A stretch of 64,000 bases of DNA, from contig OU452240.1 of assembly GCA_911728455.2 (NCBI GenBank), positions 5,651,913 through 5,715,912 on the forward strand, given 5' to 3'. The DNA comes from Marthasterias glacialis. Its lineage: Eukaryota > Echinodermata > Asteroidea > Forcipulatida > Asteriidae. The notes beneath the pieces are model-generated. The model worked only from the letters and a program-made list of their open reading frames with translations, was not told the origin of the DNA and ran no database searches. Made by a program: the position numbers and the translations under genes. Shown piece after piece: positions 24,901-39,900 of the stretch (position 1 is the stretch's first letter; each line of letters begins with the position of its first letter).

Positions 24901-27900
24901 GGTGTATATTTACCATATTCATTCAATGACCCCATTTTTTTTCCCTATTTACTGCTACTCAAATCATTCTCATTTTTCCATTTCCTGCTACCCAAATGGA
25001 CATTTCAAAATCATGAGGCCTTTGTTTGAACAGTTTTCAACCTGTTCTGGCAACACTGCTCCCCGGTACAAAAAATACCATGTAACTTTTTTTTTTTTTT
25101 TTAATTCTTACAGACCAGCATCTTATCTTTCAATCATGGAAGCAAAACTTTCCTAAATATGCTATTATCGGACTTCTGACAATTTTAGCAACCACCTCTA
25201 TTTCCCAAATTGACTTTTGCTCAAAACACCCCTTTATGAAATAATGGAATCTTCCATTCACAATTTACTTGTTGTGTGAAGTGCAGTTTTGGAAAGATTA
25301 AGGGTGTATATTTACCATTCATTCAATGACCCCATTTTTTTCCTATTTACTGCTACTCAAATCATTCTCATTTTTCCATTTCCTGCTACCCAATTGGACA
25401 TTTCAAAATCATGAGGCCTGTGTTTGAACAGTTTTCAACCTGTTCCATTCAACTTTCCCTATTGTTATTGATTTTTACCCAAATGTCCCATTTTTTAATA
25501 TTATTATCAGCTAGTTCATACTGAATGACCTGCTTGTTCAAGTTGTAAACTGAATGCTTTTAGAGGCCGGTGGGCACATGCCTGTCACTTCAGATATATG
25601 GAGTGCCCCCTTTCTTATAGTATGATGTAAGTCGAACCAACTTTCTACAAGTTCATGCACTTCATAAGCCTTGTGGCAGTAGAGACGACATATTTTATAT
25701 TTTTTTTTTCGTTTGACCCAAAGGATGACAGTCAATTTGTTCATTTGATTTGTTCATTTACACTAGGCCAGCATGTGCCTCTTTGAAGTCTGGCTTGGGC
25801 ATTCTGTTCAGGCTGACGCTATCGGGTCCATTGCGCATGTTTCCTCTGTAAGGACTAGTCATGTACACACTGGAGTCTAAATATCTACAAACTTGTTTAA
25901 CAATACATTTACTATATTTTGCCCTGGTATTTTGTCAATCAACATCATTGTTCAACATGTAGAAAGTCATTAAATTGACTTTTGCTCAAAATGCCCCTTT
26001 ATGAAATAATGGAATCTTCCATTCACAATTAACTGTACTTGTTGTGTCAAGTGCATTTTTGGAAAGATTAAGGGTGTATATTTACCATATTTATCTGAGA
26101 GTTAGGTCAACTATTTGGTCTTTACACAGTGAAGCTCACAACCTTAGGTCATTTTTACTTATGAAAAGAGCTAAATTAGGTGAAATATGGTAATGTTCTA
26201 TTTTTAACCGTTGCCATGGCAACGAAAGTGTGGATGCAAAAAAAAAAAAACGCTTTCTTTTTACACTTTGGTTGAAGGCCTTCACATGTGCAAAAAAATA
26301 AACGAAACTCATTTTTAAAAATCTGCCACCACTTCTTTGATTTTTAGAGCAACCCGGTCTTAATACCATCCAGCCACACATTCTTGTAAACAAATTAATC
26401 AACTTTAATGTGAACCCCATTATGATCTCATGGATTTATAACTTTTTGTTAAATTGGGGTCAACAAGTCAAACTGATCTCTGGGTCATTCCAACAAGTTG
26501 GGACATTTGTATGACGTCTGCATGATTTTAGTCCTGCCCCATTTCTGCTGTATTTAATCACTGACAACAAATGTTTTGCCTGGTACATTTTGCACCTTGT
26601 AAATAGTGCAAAAAGTGAATACGTATTTGAGTGTTGAAAATTCCGAAAAATAAAATTCTGGATGTGACACGGACACCGTGTCACATCCAGAATTTTATTT
26701 TTCATAACAATTTCCCTTAAAACACATTAAAACAATTTTATACTTCAACAAACATTTTCACATACAAAGGAGAATGTTACATGAAACAATTGAGTCCAAT
26801 AAATGATTTCTTTTCATAATATTATGGACAAACGTTGCACAAAAATCACACTGTGTCCCAACTTGGTGGAATGACCCCTCTACCATTTCATCCGTGCAGT
26901 ATGCTCACACAGGGACCTCTCAGGGGTGTGTCATGTCACCCATATTGTACACCCTGTACACAAATCGTCACCGTTTTCACGAACAGCCACTTACATGTAT
27001 CTTTATGTGCGCGAGAATAACATTTTTGAGATAATCAACGTTGAAGTTTTGTTTGCGTTTAACACGTCATTCCACAGGTAAAATAAGTACTCCTTTTCAT
27101 CAATGCGATGTTAAATGATACTCAAGTACCTAATCGTACCTATAGAATCATATCTTTTATATGGCGAAATGCTAAAATGTGATTAAATATTAATTAAAGA
27201 TAAGTGGCTGTTCGTGAAAACGAAAAATCGCCTCTCTGAACATGGCATTTAAAGATAAGTGGCTGTTCGTGAAAACGGTGATGAAATGATTGTAAACCTC
27301 TGAACTCATCACTACATGATATTATTAAATACGCCGACGAAACTGCTCTGGTTGTTTTTTTTTTTGGACGGTAAACAGGATTCTCATAATAATTTTGTAA
27401 ACGAAGTGTCACGGTTCAATCGATGGTGTGATGAAAACTTTTCACAAATGAATGTTCAGAAAAAAAGGAGATGCTTATTGATTTCAGGTAAAACAAGACT
27501 ATTACCCCTCCAGTTGTTATCGAGGGAGAAATTGTTGAAAGTGTCTCTGTCTATAAACATCTTGGTAACGAAATCGATGACCAACTCAAATTTGTCTCAA
27601 GTGCCACCTTCAAATTTACCAAGCTGCAACAACGTCTGCTTTTCTTGTGTAAACTTAACTCTTTCAATGTTGACCGCACAATTCTACAATTATTTTACAA
27701 GTCTATTTTGGAGAGCATTATTACGTTTTGTTTAATATGTGAGTATGGCAAAATGCGGTCAAAGGATAGGGGTAAATTATGTAGAGTACAGGGTTCTCCC
27801 CAGGATTTTTGAAAACTGGGGGGCATTCTGGACCCAAATTTTGTGGCCGAAGCACGCTGATTTGGTAGCAGGTCCTTGGAATGTTTTTATTTAATGTTCA

Positions 27901-30900
27901 TATTTGGTTTGAAAAGCTCTACTGTGCAATCTGGAGCATTTAAAATGGTTTCATGCCAGATTTTTGTGAATTGGATATTAAATTTGATATTTTTGTTTGT
28001 TTGCGTATCGGCTGTAATTTCTGCGTATCGGCCCGTAATTCAAGCGTATCGGCCCGATACGCTAGAATGTTCATGGAGAGAACCCTGGAGTAGTCAATCA
28101 GGCCAGTAAAATAAATGGCACTCAACAGGCTTTGCCAGAGGACTTGTACAAATCTATAATGTCCAACAGAGTCACATCCATTGTTAATGACAGCTCCCAC
28201 CCACTTAATGTCAAATCCCAGAAAAGTACAAGGAGTAATCGTTTGATTCAACAAGCCATCAGAACCAGGAGATACGGCAGCTCCTTTGTACCAGCAGCTC
28301 TTAGAATGTGCAATGAAAACGAGGAACACTGACTTAACTGGGCCATGGGTTACAACTCACTTGTCTTTTTCTAAATACACTTGCTGTGCGAGTGTTTCTT
28401 TTTTTCTCGACTATTTTTACCGGCCGCTTATAAAATAATATCTTTGTACCATAATTAAATTGCAATAGTTAACTTTTTTTTGGGGGGGGTTAAAATATCA
28501 TTAGGGCTGGATAGCTCAGTTGGAAGGGTGTCGGTATGTTAAACCGGTGGTTGCAGGTTCAAATCCTGCTCCAGTCAATTTTTCTTTGTTCACCCCAACA
28601 TTGATTTAAAATTTACCCAGTCAGTTTCCCTTGTGGTTTATTGCTTGATGTTTAAAAATAAAAAGTCGCATCATCCTTACGGTAGATTCCCGTGCTGCCA
28701 CTTCCCAGGTTATATCCACAGAGCTAGCTCTATGGTTGTATCGTATATTATGGGGTGTGATCCCTGGCTACAAGGCAGTAACCGGTTGAATGGCTTCTGA
28801 CTGGCACCTCCCGAACAAAGATATTGACAAAATAAGGAGACCGCCAACATTAGGACTGGGTAGCTCAGTTGGTAGAGCGTCGGTACGTTAAACCGGTAGT
28901 CGCAGGTTCACCCAAAAATTACTTTTGTTTAGCTTTATTTTTTTTTTTTTGTATTTCTGGTTGTGCAAATCCCACAGCAGTGGTCCTTGTACGTACAGTT
29001 GTGTAAAAGTAGTTTAACAGTGTTCCTGTCTGCATTGTTCTTTGGACTCAAAACACTGCTCAAAAGGCCATGAAACTAGTAAACGCTGTTTACGAATCCC
29101 ATGTCTGTGTGTATATCTGATACGTATGGGCCGCAACCGAACCACTACTGCAATCGTGGCAAGTAAGTCATGCCATGTGCTGTTGCTAAGGTAGGCGTGG
29201 CTGAATGGATCGGTTTATTACTATTCCTGGTCGTCAATCATACTTTGAATTATTCCTGGAACATTCTCAACTCCCTTGAGAGTATTCCACCTCAGCATCC
29301 CGTTAGGCGCTCTGGGGTTGACCAAACACTCTACCACCTCAGCCCTTCTTTTATTCCCTTATTCAAAACCACACTGGACGATACTGAATGGTTAGAGAGC
29401 AGGAGGGCTGTTAAGTCTTACCTCTTTTATTGCTACTGATGCTGACTGGTGTCTGAGGTGGGGTGAGGGTTGTTTCTAACATTGCCTCTGATATTGAGTC
29501 TTCCAAACACTTCTCATCTGCTTCAACAATTAAACTGTTAGAGAAAAAAAGAAAGAAAACAACTCTGGATGAGGAACTAGACGATTAAATAAAACCTTTT
29601 ATAACATCTGACTTTAAAGGGGCTGTGTCGTCATGGTTATAGCAGGCCTGCGGCTGTGCAAGGCAAGATGAACTCTCAACCTTGTGGCCAAGTCTTTGTA
29701 AAACTGTGATGTGACCGCCGATGCGCACGTGCGCTTAGTAACTGGGTTGTTCCATTTACTTAAAATTGTAAACATAACGACTAGGTCCCTTTAAACCAAC
29801 TTATAAATGCAGACAGTCCAGTCACTTGGATCAAGTTTGAGTTTGGGTCTTGAGTCACTTGGGTCGAGGCTGAGCCAGAGTCTTGAATCCCTTTGGTCGA
29901 GTCTGAGTCTTGAGTTACTACTTGGGCCGACTTACATTTGTACATGTACATCATTACAAAACAAAGATGATTAGTTAAATCAATCAGTTGTTTAAAATAA
30001 CCAAAAAACTTCTGAATATTATTTGTGATTTTGCCAATACACCGATGTGTGTTAAACACTGCATACTCAGCACTTTCCAAAAATGAAAACAAAAAAATCC
30101 ACAGGCATATTCCTTGGGTGGGATTCGAACCCACAACCCCTGCCATTCTAGAGCAGATGTCTTACCAACTAGACTACTGAGATTGCCCGTCAGCTAGAGG
30201 CAGTTTGAATCCTATTAGCAGCGGATACCACAGCCATTATAATACTATATAGATATTAGTTTTTGCATCAGGGATAGAGAATAAATTTTTTAAATTTTTT
30301 TATACCGACAACACAGTGTTTAAAAAAAAATATGAAACACTTCTGATTAGTAAAAGAAAAAAGTAACAAATAAATCAGTAAATGTCTTTTTAAGGGTCCT
30401 TGTTTCACTCTGTTTACTGTAATCGAAAATGAGAATCTATGTCTTCTATGCCAAGTGCGAGGAATGCCACACGTAGTCCAGTCCAAATCTGGCTGTCTGT
30501 GCTTGAGACTTTTGCTGATGTGACTCGATCTGATCTGAGCCACTAAAAATGTGACTTGAGTTGGACTGGTATGCGAGTCTTGGATTGAATCGTGCAACAC
30601 TCTGAAGGGAAGAGAGTATAAATGTTGGTGTAACCACTGGAGTTCAATAGCCCGATAGCGTGAGCAATGTCTTCACGTGACCTTATAGTCAGCATTTATA
30701 CCTAGCCTTGCGGAATTTCAAATAGACGAAGGAATCACAGTTTTGGAAAGCCTTTTTCTTTGGATGATTCCAGCTTCAAATTTGTGAGATTCTTGCATTG
30801 CAAAGTGTGTGATCGCGGTCGTCTGGCCCAAACGTTCCGTCGTGCAACTAGTACTACCACATACATGTAGGAACTTCACGTTATTATTATTATATATTTC

Positions 30901-33900
30901 TGGTAATGAAATCAAGGATGCCTCATAAGTGAACTTAATCACTGTAACTCTCAAGCCTGAGGAAACCTGTTGATAAGGGTGCTTGCCATGTGAACCAGAA
31001 ACACCGGGGTAAACCCCTACTCTTCCATGATAAGTGTTCTGGGTTCTTTTACGTGTACTACCTATCCTAGTACATGGGACCTACAGCTTAATGTCCCATC
31101 CGAAGGACAAAGCACTTATTGTAAAATATCTTGCTCAAGGACACAAGTGCCGCGACCGGGATTCGAACCTACACTCTGCTGCCAACAACACCAGAACTTG
31201 AGTCCGGTGATCTTAACCATGTTAACCGCTCAAAGGCCACGACACTCCAATTCCTTGTAGAATTTCCAAGACTTGATGGAACTGTCCTAACTGGCTTTAC
31301 TCAGCAACTCGAAGGTCTCTGGTACAAACTCTGAAATATTTTTCACAGATTTCGAAAAAGAAAAGGCCTCACTCGAATAAAAAAATGCTACATTCATCAT
31401 CAGGCCTGTGATCTTAACTGAGGCCACCGAGGCCATTGGCCTCATGCCCTGTCGAGTTGGCCAGCATGCCCTTCAGAAAAATTGCACTGTCACTACCAAC
31501 TTGGCCAGCCAAAGGCCTGCCCCCCATTTTTCTCAAGATCAAGGCCTGCACCGCACTTGGAGGACCTTAATACCAACTACAGGTCACGTGACTTGGAGAG
31601 CACAATCAGTTTATTGAATCTTGGTAAAATCTAGAGCTGTATCCATCTCAAACAAGATCAATCATCATCAGGAATAGCTTTGTTTTCTACAAATGAGAAC
31701 AAATAAGAAGGAGCGGAACTTACCCAACCATTATATTCTTGTCTCTATAAGCTTTTTTCTGGATAGCTGTAAATATCAGCTGCTGGTTCTCAGTAAACTT
31801 CCTGCAAGAAAATAAAATAGAACGAGAAAATAAAATAGAAGGACTTTCATATTTTCAAACAGTTGCCGACAGTTGAAAAAAAATAAATAAAATATTCCCG
31901 TTCCCCTGGGGTGCTTAATGGGGAATTGCCTAAATCTTTTTTTCTTTGACGGTACCGCTGGCTGTCAGAAACCCCGACTTGACAATGCAAAGAGAACAAA
32001 GATTCTCGTTATTGGATCGTCCGTTTTGATTTTCTCAACCGAGAAAATGTCAAATCCCTGCATCGCAAATTGCAAAACATTGGTCGTTACCTACCATGCT
32101 TACTGCATAGGAGTGGTACTAAACATGGAACCATCGCTCGATTGCCGGCTCACTCTGACTTCCCTGCATTCAGCCGCAATACAATGAACAACTATGGTGG
32201 AGGCCTCTTGGTGCCTCACCATTCTCTTCTTGGAACAAAAGCACAAAGGTCTATAATCGGGGATTACACTAAAACCTTTTAATGGCCCAAAAATGCGAAT
32301 ACATTCAAGACCCTTTTTTGTCCCTGTGTGGGTGAAATGAAGCGTTAGACGGCATGTGTGGTCTATGCCGTAGTTGAATGACCGGGCGACCTTTCGATCC
32401 GGTGGTCCAAACTTACATCATGGGATCTTAAGACAGGGAACATTTGCATGTATTTACGTCATCTGGTGTCAACTGGTTAACCGTCACCTGTTTGCCGGCT
32501 CAGACAATATTTTTTGCGTATACACGTCATCCAGCGGCAAACTGGTTAAATACATACAAAAGGCTTGCCCCTGAAATCATACATCTTATCCCCGATGTCT
32601 CTAGCCTGAGGAATTCAAACTTGAGTAAGAAGTGAGTAGATTTACAGATGAGAATTTTGTGAATAAATCTCTTTGGGGAAGAAGGGTAGACTCTGAGGAG
32701 AACCTGGTTAGAGATCAAGTGACATCTTGCATCTCGACCGGTGTGCTCTGCTCATCTTCTCAACAAAAACCTACTCAGTTCTCTTCATCTTGAAATCTTA
32801 CTGGTCAAATTCGAATGTTCACTTGTAAGCCGGGCCTTTTCCAAACCCCGGCTTGGGCTGCAGGTTTGGCTCCTTCATGTTGGAGCAGTTTGCATTTTGC
32901 ATGGTGATTCGACATCAAACGGAGCCTGTAGCCGAGTCCTGAGCTGGTGTTTGGAAAACACCCCAGGAAAGTCCAAGTCGCTTTTCAAATTGAACTTGCA
33001 TATGACTTCTTTATTTTTTTGTTTTTATGCAATTTGCCCATCACAAGGCCCAAAGGCCACTCGAGGTGTGGGCTACTTTTTGATGGAATAGAAACCTGCC
33101 CCAATGCGCAGAAAGAAGACATGGCGAGATACAAACGCAAGTCTCTTCACAGCACAGCTAAGAACAGGGAGGGCTAAATGAATCCATTGCGAGACAAACA
33201 CAACTGCCTCTTCCCCTATTCGACAACGTTTGAAGCAATTACAATTAAGTGTCTTGCTCAAGGACACAAGTGTCGTGACCGGGATTCGAACCCACATCCT
33301 GATGACTTAGACACCAGAGCTCGAGTCTGATGCACTAAACCACTTGGCCACGACGGCGCTTGCTCCATTTACTCATACTTACTTGATTCTTTCTTCCATT
33401 GAAGACTTCTCTCTAGCAAGGTACCGGGTAAGCAGGTCTTGCAGGTCCCCCGCAGTCTTCTTCAGAGCATCTTGGTTGCTTGTCGTTGGAAGCCCTGAGT
33501 ACCGACAAAGACAAATTTACACCTGCTATTTCTTTATTTATTTATTTTCATTACACACACATCCAACAGCACAAGCGCCAACACGGGCTGGTGAATAAGA
33601 AATGAAGAGAAAATGTTCAGTATTAGATGTGGGAGGAAAACCTCTAATGGAGGGAAACCCCCGTAATCAGGTAGAGGTTCGCCAAGTCTGAGGTGGGATT
33701 CGAACCAGGACCAACAGAGGTGAAAGGCAGGGAAAGAAACCACGGAGCCAACCTGATGCCCAGACCTTCGGCACGGGTTTCGAGAGCAACTTTAAAAAGA
33801 CAAATTACGAATTTTGAGTGGGAGCTTATTTCAAAGGTAAGGGACAGAATGAGAAAGGGATCTCTTCCCCAAGAACTGCGTGTCTGGAGGACAACTAATA

Positions 33901-36900
33901 ATGAAAAAAATTAGATGGACAAAGGCATTTATCTCGTGGGGTTATATTCAACAACTAGGCTTCCATTACACAGGCATGCAACTCATCAACCCCCCAAAAA
34001 GAGGAACATTTTCGACAAGCCAATATTTTCAGTGCGCATTTCTAAATGCAAATTGCCAATATGATGCTTAACCATGGTTTAACAGGCCCACTATGGAGGT
34101 CGAAAACGAATAGAAAATGCGAAAACGCTACATTGTGCCAGGGAAAGAACCCATACTGCATTTTTTTCAACAAAATGCTTTTGTTTCTGATCTATTGTTT
34201 GAATGTAGATTAGAATGACAATGCTCACAGTTGCACAGCAAACACGCAATCATAACTGGCCAGTCAAGTTTTGAACAACTTCAGCAAGAGGAATTTCGTC
34301 AACCTGCTTTTCCAACCAATTCCATTTCCATCCAATGTGTTCTAAGTGCCTCTTATCGACAGTTTTCTTCAGATCTATACCTTAATTGCGACCAATGATA
34401 TATTTTCTTTCCGTTTTATTTCAAGTTAATGCAGTATGTTTCACTGCATGATGCATGCTTGCAGATAATATTCTCAAAGTGTCTGTTTCCAGCCCCATCC
34501 CAACACGTGAAGGATTAAGAGAAAAACTCTGGAACCAGTCTCTGCACATGTTCAGAAGAATGTATGCTGTACAAGGAGCAATGTGTCTGTGTCTAGACTG
34601 TGTAATGCCTTTGCACATGTAAGCTACCGCGGAGCCAGACTTTATCCGTCGATATCACGTACATGACTTGTATGTGTTTTTTTCTGACTCGCGCGATAAT
34701 TGTATTTTTTAAAGTAACTTTTAATTCAGCCAGATTTATTTTTTAAATGCAGATTTTTCATGAATGGCAAGATTTGTTTTCAAAAACGCGGAAATCCGCG
34801 GAAGAGTTGCATGCCTGATTATAAATGTAAAAGGGGGCCGGAGGATAATTTGTCAATGTTTAACCCTTTAACCGTTGATCGTACGAATTCGTACGAAAAT
34901 GAATATGCACATATTCATATATTGAATTGTGCATAGAAAACAACCACCCTCTCTAAAAATCGTCTCTTGAGGGCGCCCTTTTGATGTGTAAGATACAGGC
35001 AACGATGTTGTGCACTTGTAGACATTTTGATCGACGGTAAAATTCCCAATTTTGGGGCAACTTCTTGACCGTTTTTGCAGATTTTTTTGCTGATGGCGGG
35101 CGCCCAAGGTAGGCTCTCTGTAGCTGATGTGCTAGTGGAAAATATTTAATAATTCTGACAGTGATGAGGGGATTTCTCCGACGAAGGTGAAGAGAATGTA
35201 TGTTCTGTTCCACAGTAAAATACATTACACTGACAGTAATAATAATATGAAGTGTGTTTTGAACAATTACCAGAACTTTTGAAGTAAGTGGAACAAATGT
35301 ATGTATTTCATGCACATTCATGCATTTATTGTATGCATGATACGTGGTGAAGTCTGGGGTTCATTTTTAGAAATAGCCCCTAGGTGTTGGATCTACCCCC
35401 TGACACTTATTTTGTTGTTGTTGAAAGGTGCTCTTTAGGACCTACTGAATGTCTCAAGCTGGTTTTTGGCTGTTTTTTTTTTTTTTTTTTTTTTTGGCCA
35501 TATGCTGCTGGATTTTGAAGCATCATAAATCACACACACAAAAAGAATTATAAAATGGAGGTTATTACCTTCTCAACCCCCTCAGATTTTGCTGATTTTA
35601 GCATCAAATGAAAGAACATAAAAAGAGCTTTCCAAATATGTATACTTTCATATGGTTAGCTCAATTTATTGAGCTGCAATAAATCATCAAATGTTTCAAG
35701 TTGTTAAATTTGCTCGGGCTTCAAAAAAAAAACAACGGTTAAAGGGTTAAGCAAAAGTCAAATCTTACCCAATGTTGGACTACTGATTTTGTTGACATCT
35801 CGTAGTATCAGATGATACAGAGGGGAGAAGTCCGTTGACCTTTGAAGATGATCTTGTTTTGCTGTGTCGCTCTGGGACATTAACAAAAAGAAAAAAGAAG
35901 AAGGAAATATGACATTTATTTTATATAGCTAGCAAGTAAGGTCAGTCAGGTTCCCTGTTTACAGCAATGACAACACCATTGGGATCACAGGGCCAGACTA
36001 ACTTTCCTTTTCACAGATATCTATTGTTGATCCCGCCAAATTGATCAAATCTGAACTTTTTTTAAGCAAGTCGCCCATCGCAAGGCCCAAAGGCCACTCG
36101 AGGTGTGGGCTACTTTTGATGGGATACAAACCTGCCCCAATGCACAGAAACAAGACATGGTGAGATATAAGTTTTAAAAGATGTTAATTTTTGCATCGGG
36201 GGTGCAGAATATTGTTTGTGTTTTTACCCAAACACCGATTTGTGCTAAGCACTGTACACCAGTACTCAGTACTAATAACTCAGATACTCAGTACTCAGTA
36301 ATTAATTAATAAGGACTCATTACTTTCCCCAAGTCTTGTGGAAAAAATCCACAAAACACAAATAGTTTTCTTTATCTTCGAAGACAAAATTAACATCTGC
36401 AGGAAAACCTGTGTACATTTTGTAATAGTATTTTAACATAAATCTGAATTTGGTACATGTTCCAGGTGTTCATTTACCCCAAAACTAGTTAACTCTTTCA
36501 TTACGGAATAAAATGTACAGCTGTGACGGAATTGTTTAACATTTTGTTTATTGCGATCCGGCGTATGAAGTAATTCACCAAGCCGCTGTGAGCGGCGCGC
36601 CGTAGTGAAAGAGTTAATAATGATAAAAACAATACACACTTTATATAGCACCAAATCCTTTGTTAAAAAACTCCCAAGTGCTTCATGAAAAGTCAATAAA
36701 CGACATTTAACAATACAAATTCCATTTAATAATAGGCCTACGGTAAGAAACACACAAAATGGAATCACCAGGCTGCATCTTGTCATAGGGAAAATGTTCA
36801 GCAAGTTAAAGATAACAATAAAAACGAAAATGGATTGAAGTAAAAGAATGAACAGGAGTCTAGACCTGCTAGGACTTCTCAAACTACCACTCCCATCCAC

Positions 36901-39900
36901 GAAAAGCCATCAATATAACACAGTAATAAATATTCTCGATGACACCAAATATGCCTAATACTCGAGCAAGAAAGACTCACACCTGTTTGAAGTTACTCAC
37001 CTCTAGATTCAAACTGACCAATACCCTGTTTATTCCTTTGCTAATGTGAGTAGCATAGCACTCAATCTCACAGTTGAGGCATGTCCGTACGACCCAACTA
37101 CCAACTGAATGGCGTCTGATGAGACATTTCTGCGCCTGGGAAAAAAACAGAGAAGAAAATGGAAACTTTTATATCTCAAAATGTCAATTTGTTGAGGACT
37201 TGGACCCCTGGCTTTGGTCTGCAGTAACAACCCATGATGCTTAACCCTAACCAGCGTGCCCACTAAGATCGATAAAGAGGATATTGAGGACTGGACCAAC
37301 AGTAACCACCTCAACCTCAACCCGTTCTAAGTGTAAGGCTATGCAAGTTTGCTTCAAAAAAACCACCACCTTGTCCTCCTAATCTTGAGACTGCTGGCAA
37401 GGAGCTTGAGCTGGTGACTGAGACCAAGCTTCTGGGTCTTACTGTCCAATCTAATCTAGGGTGGGAGTCACAGGTCAGTGACATGGTGACCAAAAGCAGT
37501 GGCACACTTTATAATGCTTGAACGTCTTAAGCGTTTTGGTGTACCCGTCGAGGACTTAGTGTCTGTGTATGTTGGATACATGTATGTTAGCCCTGCAGTT
37601 GAGGACGCGTCGCCTGTGTGGCATAGCAGTATTAGCCAACAACAAACGCAACAAATTGAAAGAATCCCCAAAAAAGGGCTAGTCACATGATCCTCGGCTC
37701 TAACTATACATCATACACAGACACTCTAGACCTCACCGGTCTCCAGACGCTTCAAGACAGACGTCTTTATTTGTGTAGCAAAGTTGCCAAGAAATGTTGC
37801 TCCTCAGATCGATATGCTGATTGGTTCCCGCACAACAACACTACTCACAGTACAGATCTCCGATACACAAATAAACATCTCATTCCCAAGTGCAGAACCA
37901 ACCGATATGGCAATAGCCCAATCCCTTTTCTCTCAAAACTTTTGAATAAAGAATCCTAGATTTTTCTAGCTTCTAGCTCTATGGCACTTATGATTAATGT
38001 GATTATTGGGTTTGTGAATTTTTTTATTTCTAAGGGGGGGGGGGGGGGGGGGGGGGGTTGTGTTACCTAATTTTGGTGGACTTGCCTGGGTTTTGTTTAC
38101 ATGTAACTCTGTGCAACGGTTTCTGTTTTATGTCTCATTTGCCATCTATCTGTGTTTTTATATTCTCTGTATTAGTGAATTTTTAAACTTGTTTACCTCT
38201 TGTAAATGCCACATAATTTAGCCTTGTGCTGCCAGTTGGTTTTGAATATAAAAATGAATGAATGATACCTTCTTGAATAGTAAGATATAACCAGAACTTC
38301 AAAGGGAGCAAGATCAGACAAGGAGTTCAAGATGTGAAGAGGTATAATCTGAAGCACTGTGATTTAGTAGATATGGGACAGGTACGGACCAGTGTGCGGA
38401 ACTCAATACTTGGGCTATAGACTAATCCCAGCAGCTTGTTCATCCTCGAGGTTTTACACCACCGCAGCTATGGCCGCCACACGCGCGCATCCACGCACAC
38501 GCATGGGGAATCCTCCATGCTGATTGGTACACATGCGCGCTGACACACTATTGTCGTGTCGTGCGCGGCAGGCATAGCTACGTGGTGTAAAACACCATAA
38601 ACGAGCACTGCTCGGATCAGTACATGTATATTGGGCAAACATAGACTTGATTTCAAGTCCGAGATCGCAGTTATTGTCCGTATACTTTCACGCAACATCA
38701 TCTGACTAGATTGCCCGCCCGTACAGACACATGCTATCACCACACTCGACTCATGATCTCAGACTTGACCCTGTTGCATTCATGGAGTATTCATGTATTC
38801 ATAACTGAAATTTACATAACAAAGGAGACGCCAGAAAGATGGCCAATCACATTTGCAAACGTTGCTCATGCACACAAGTTGTATTTCCAACCAGTAAAAG
38901 GCTTTGAATATTCATCATTTTGGGGGTAACTGACCAATCAGATTGCTCCGTCCAGTTTTGGACGGAATGCCGTATGCTGTGTACATGTACGAACCGATGA
39001 ACAACATTCCGAAGTCTGTGATCGAAGGTTAAAATTCTCACGCTCAGGCCACAAGAGGGCGCCATTTCGGGCGATAATGATTCTGTGTCGGGACATAATA
39101 GCGAACCACGATCACAGACTTGGAACCAGGTCTAGGGCAAACACTGCAAGCTCTACACCATCCAGTAGCCAGAATAGCCCCATATGAATTGGTATTCTTT
39201 AAATACTTGCCAAAATAAACAGTCTAGATCATTTACATTTAAATGCACTTCTACTAGCCACTGGTACATCAAACAGATAAGCCTATAATATAATTTCCAA
39301 GAGCAAACACCATCCTGGTCCTCTGCAAGTCAATAAACAGAGACTGGGGTCAAGCCACAGCCTTGTGGTCAAACAGTAATCTTAAGTTTGTTTACCAACG
39401 GTGATGGGATCTGTACCTTCAGTTCCAATACCTAGAAACACAAGGTGCTTAACCCCCTCGTTAGCAATTAGTCAATATTGACACAAGCTGAATAAGAGAC
39501 TGGAAGTGGATCAATATCATTTCCCTCTGGTAGAACTGACCCACCCTCACAAGCCAAACACTGAGATCACAACTCAGTCTTAAATAGCAATTTTGTTGAC
39601 TGTGATCTGATGCAAAACGTCCGACTAGACAAAATCTTTAATTTACTGCAAGTTTCTTCCTTCGTTTTAATCTTAAAACATACGGATAACATTTGATAAT
39701 TTTGTCAGTGTATCCACACTTTGTTTGACCCAGCAAACATGACATACACATACACATAAAATAAACCTGAACTTCAAAATTTTACAGCGCAATCGGTTAT
39801 CAGAGCCACAAGAAAAACGTATAAAAACCATTAACCTCTTATGCATACTTCAAAGTGTCTCAAAATTGCCCATCATGCTCTGAACACAACAGTGAGCAGG

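Larger units (their letters stand above)
26878..28470 (+). pseudogene. LINE remnant (RT C-terminal half), split by insertions
   Basis: RT motif B GTSQGCVMSPILYTLYTN at about 26,908-26,965, then after an insertion the active-site block IIKYADETALVV at about 27,320-27,355, SRFNRWCDENF, then after a second insertion LPEDLYKSIMSNRV, SSHPLN and RRYGSSFVPAALRMCN, ending TGA at 28,331. Frames break at a T-run and several indels. CR1/Jockey-like. The 3' UTR runs to about 28,470. Confidence 0.8.

Noticed and set aside
24764-25156. 130-residue plus-strand ORF
   Set aside because: Spans two copies of an irregular tandem repeat and a T-run. The peptide repeats with the DNA and is not a domain.
28502-28577. 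tRNA-Asn gene
   Set aside because: The A box, GTT anticodon loop and B box are present, but the acceptor stem does not pair properly and a SINE body follows. Other copies with the same body exist in the window.
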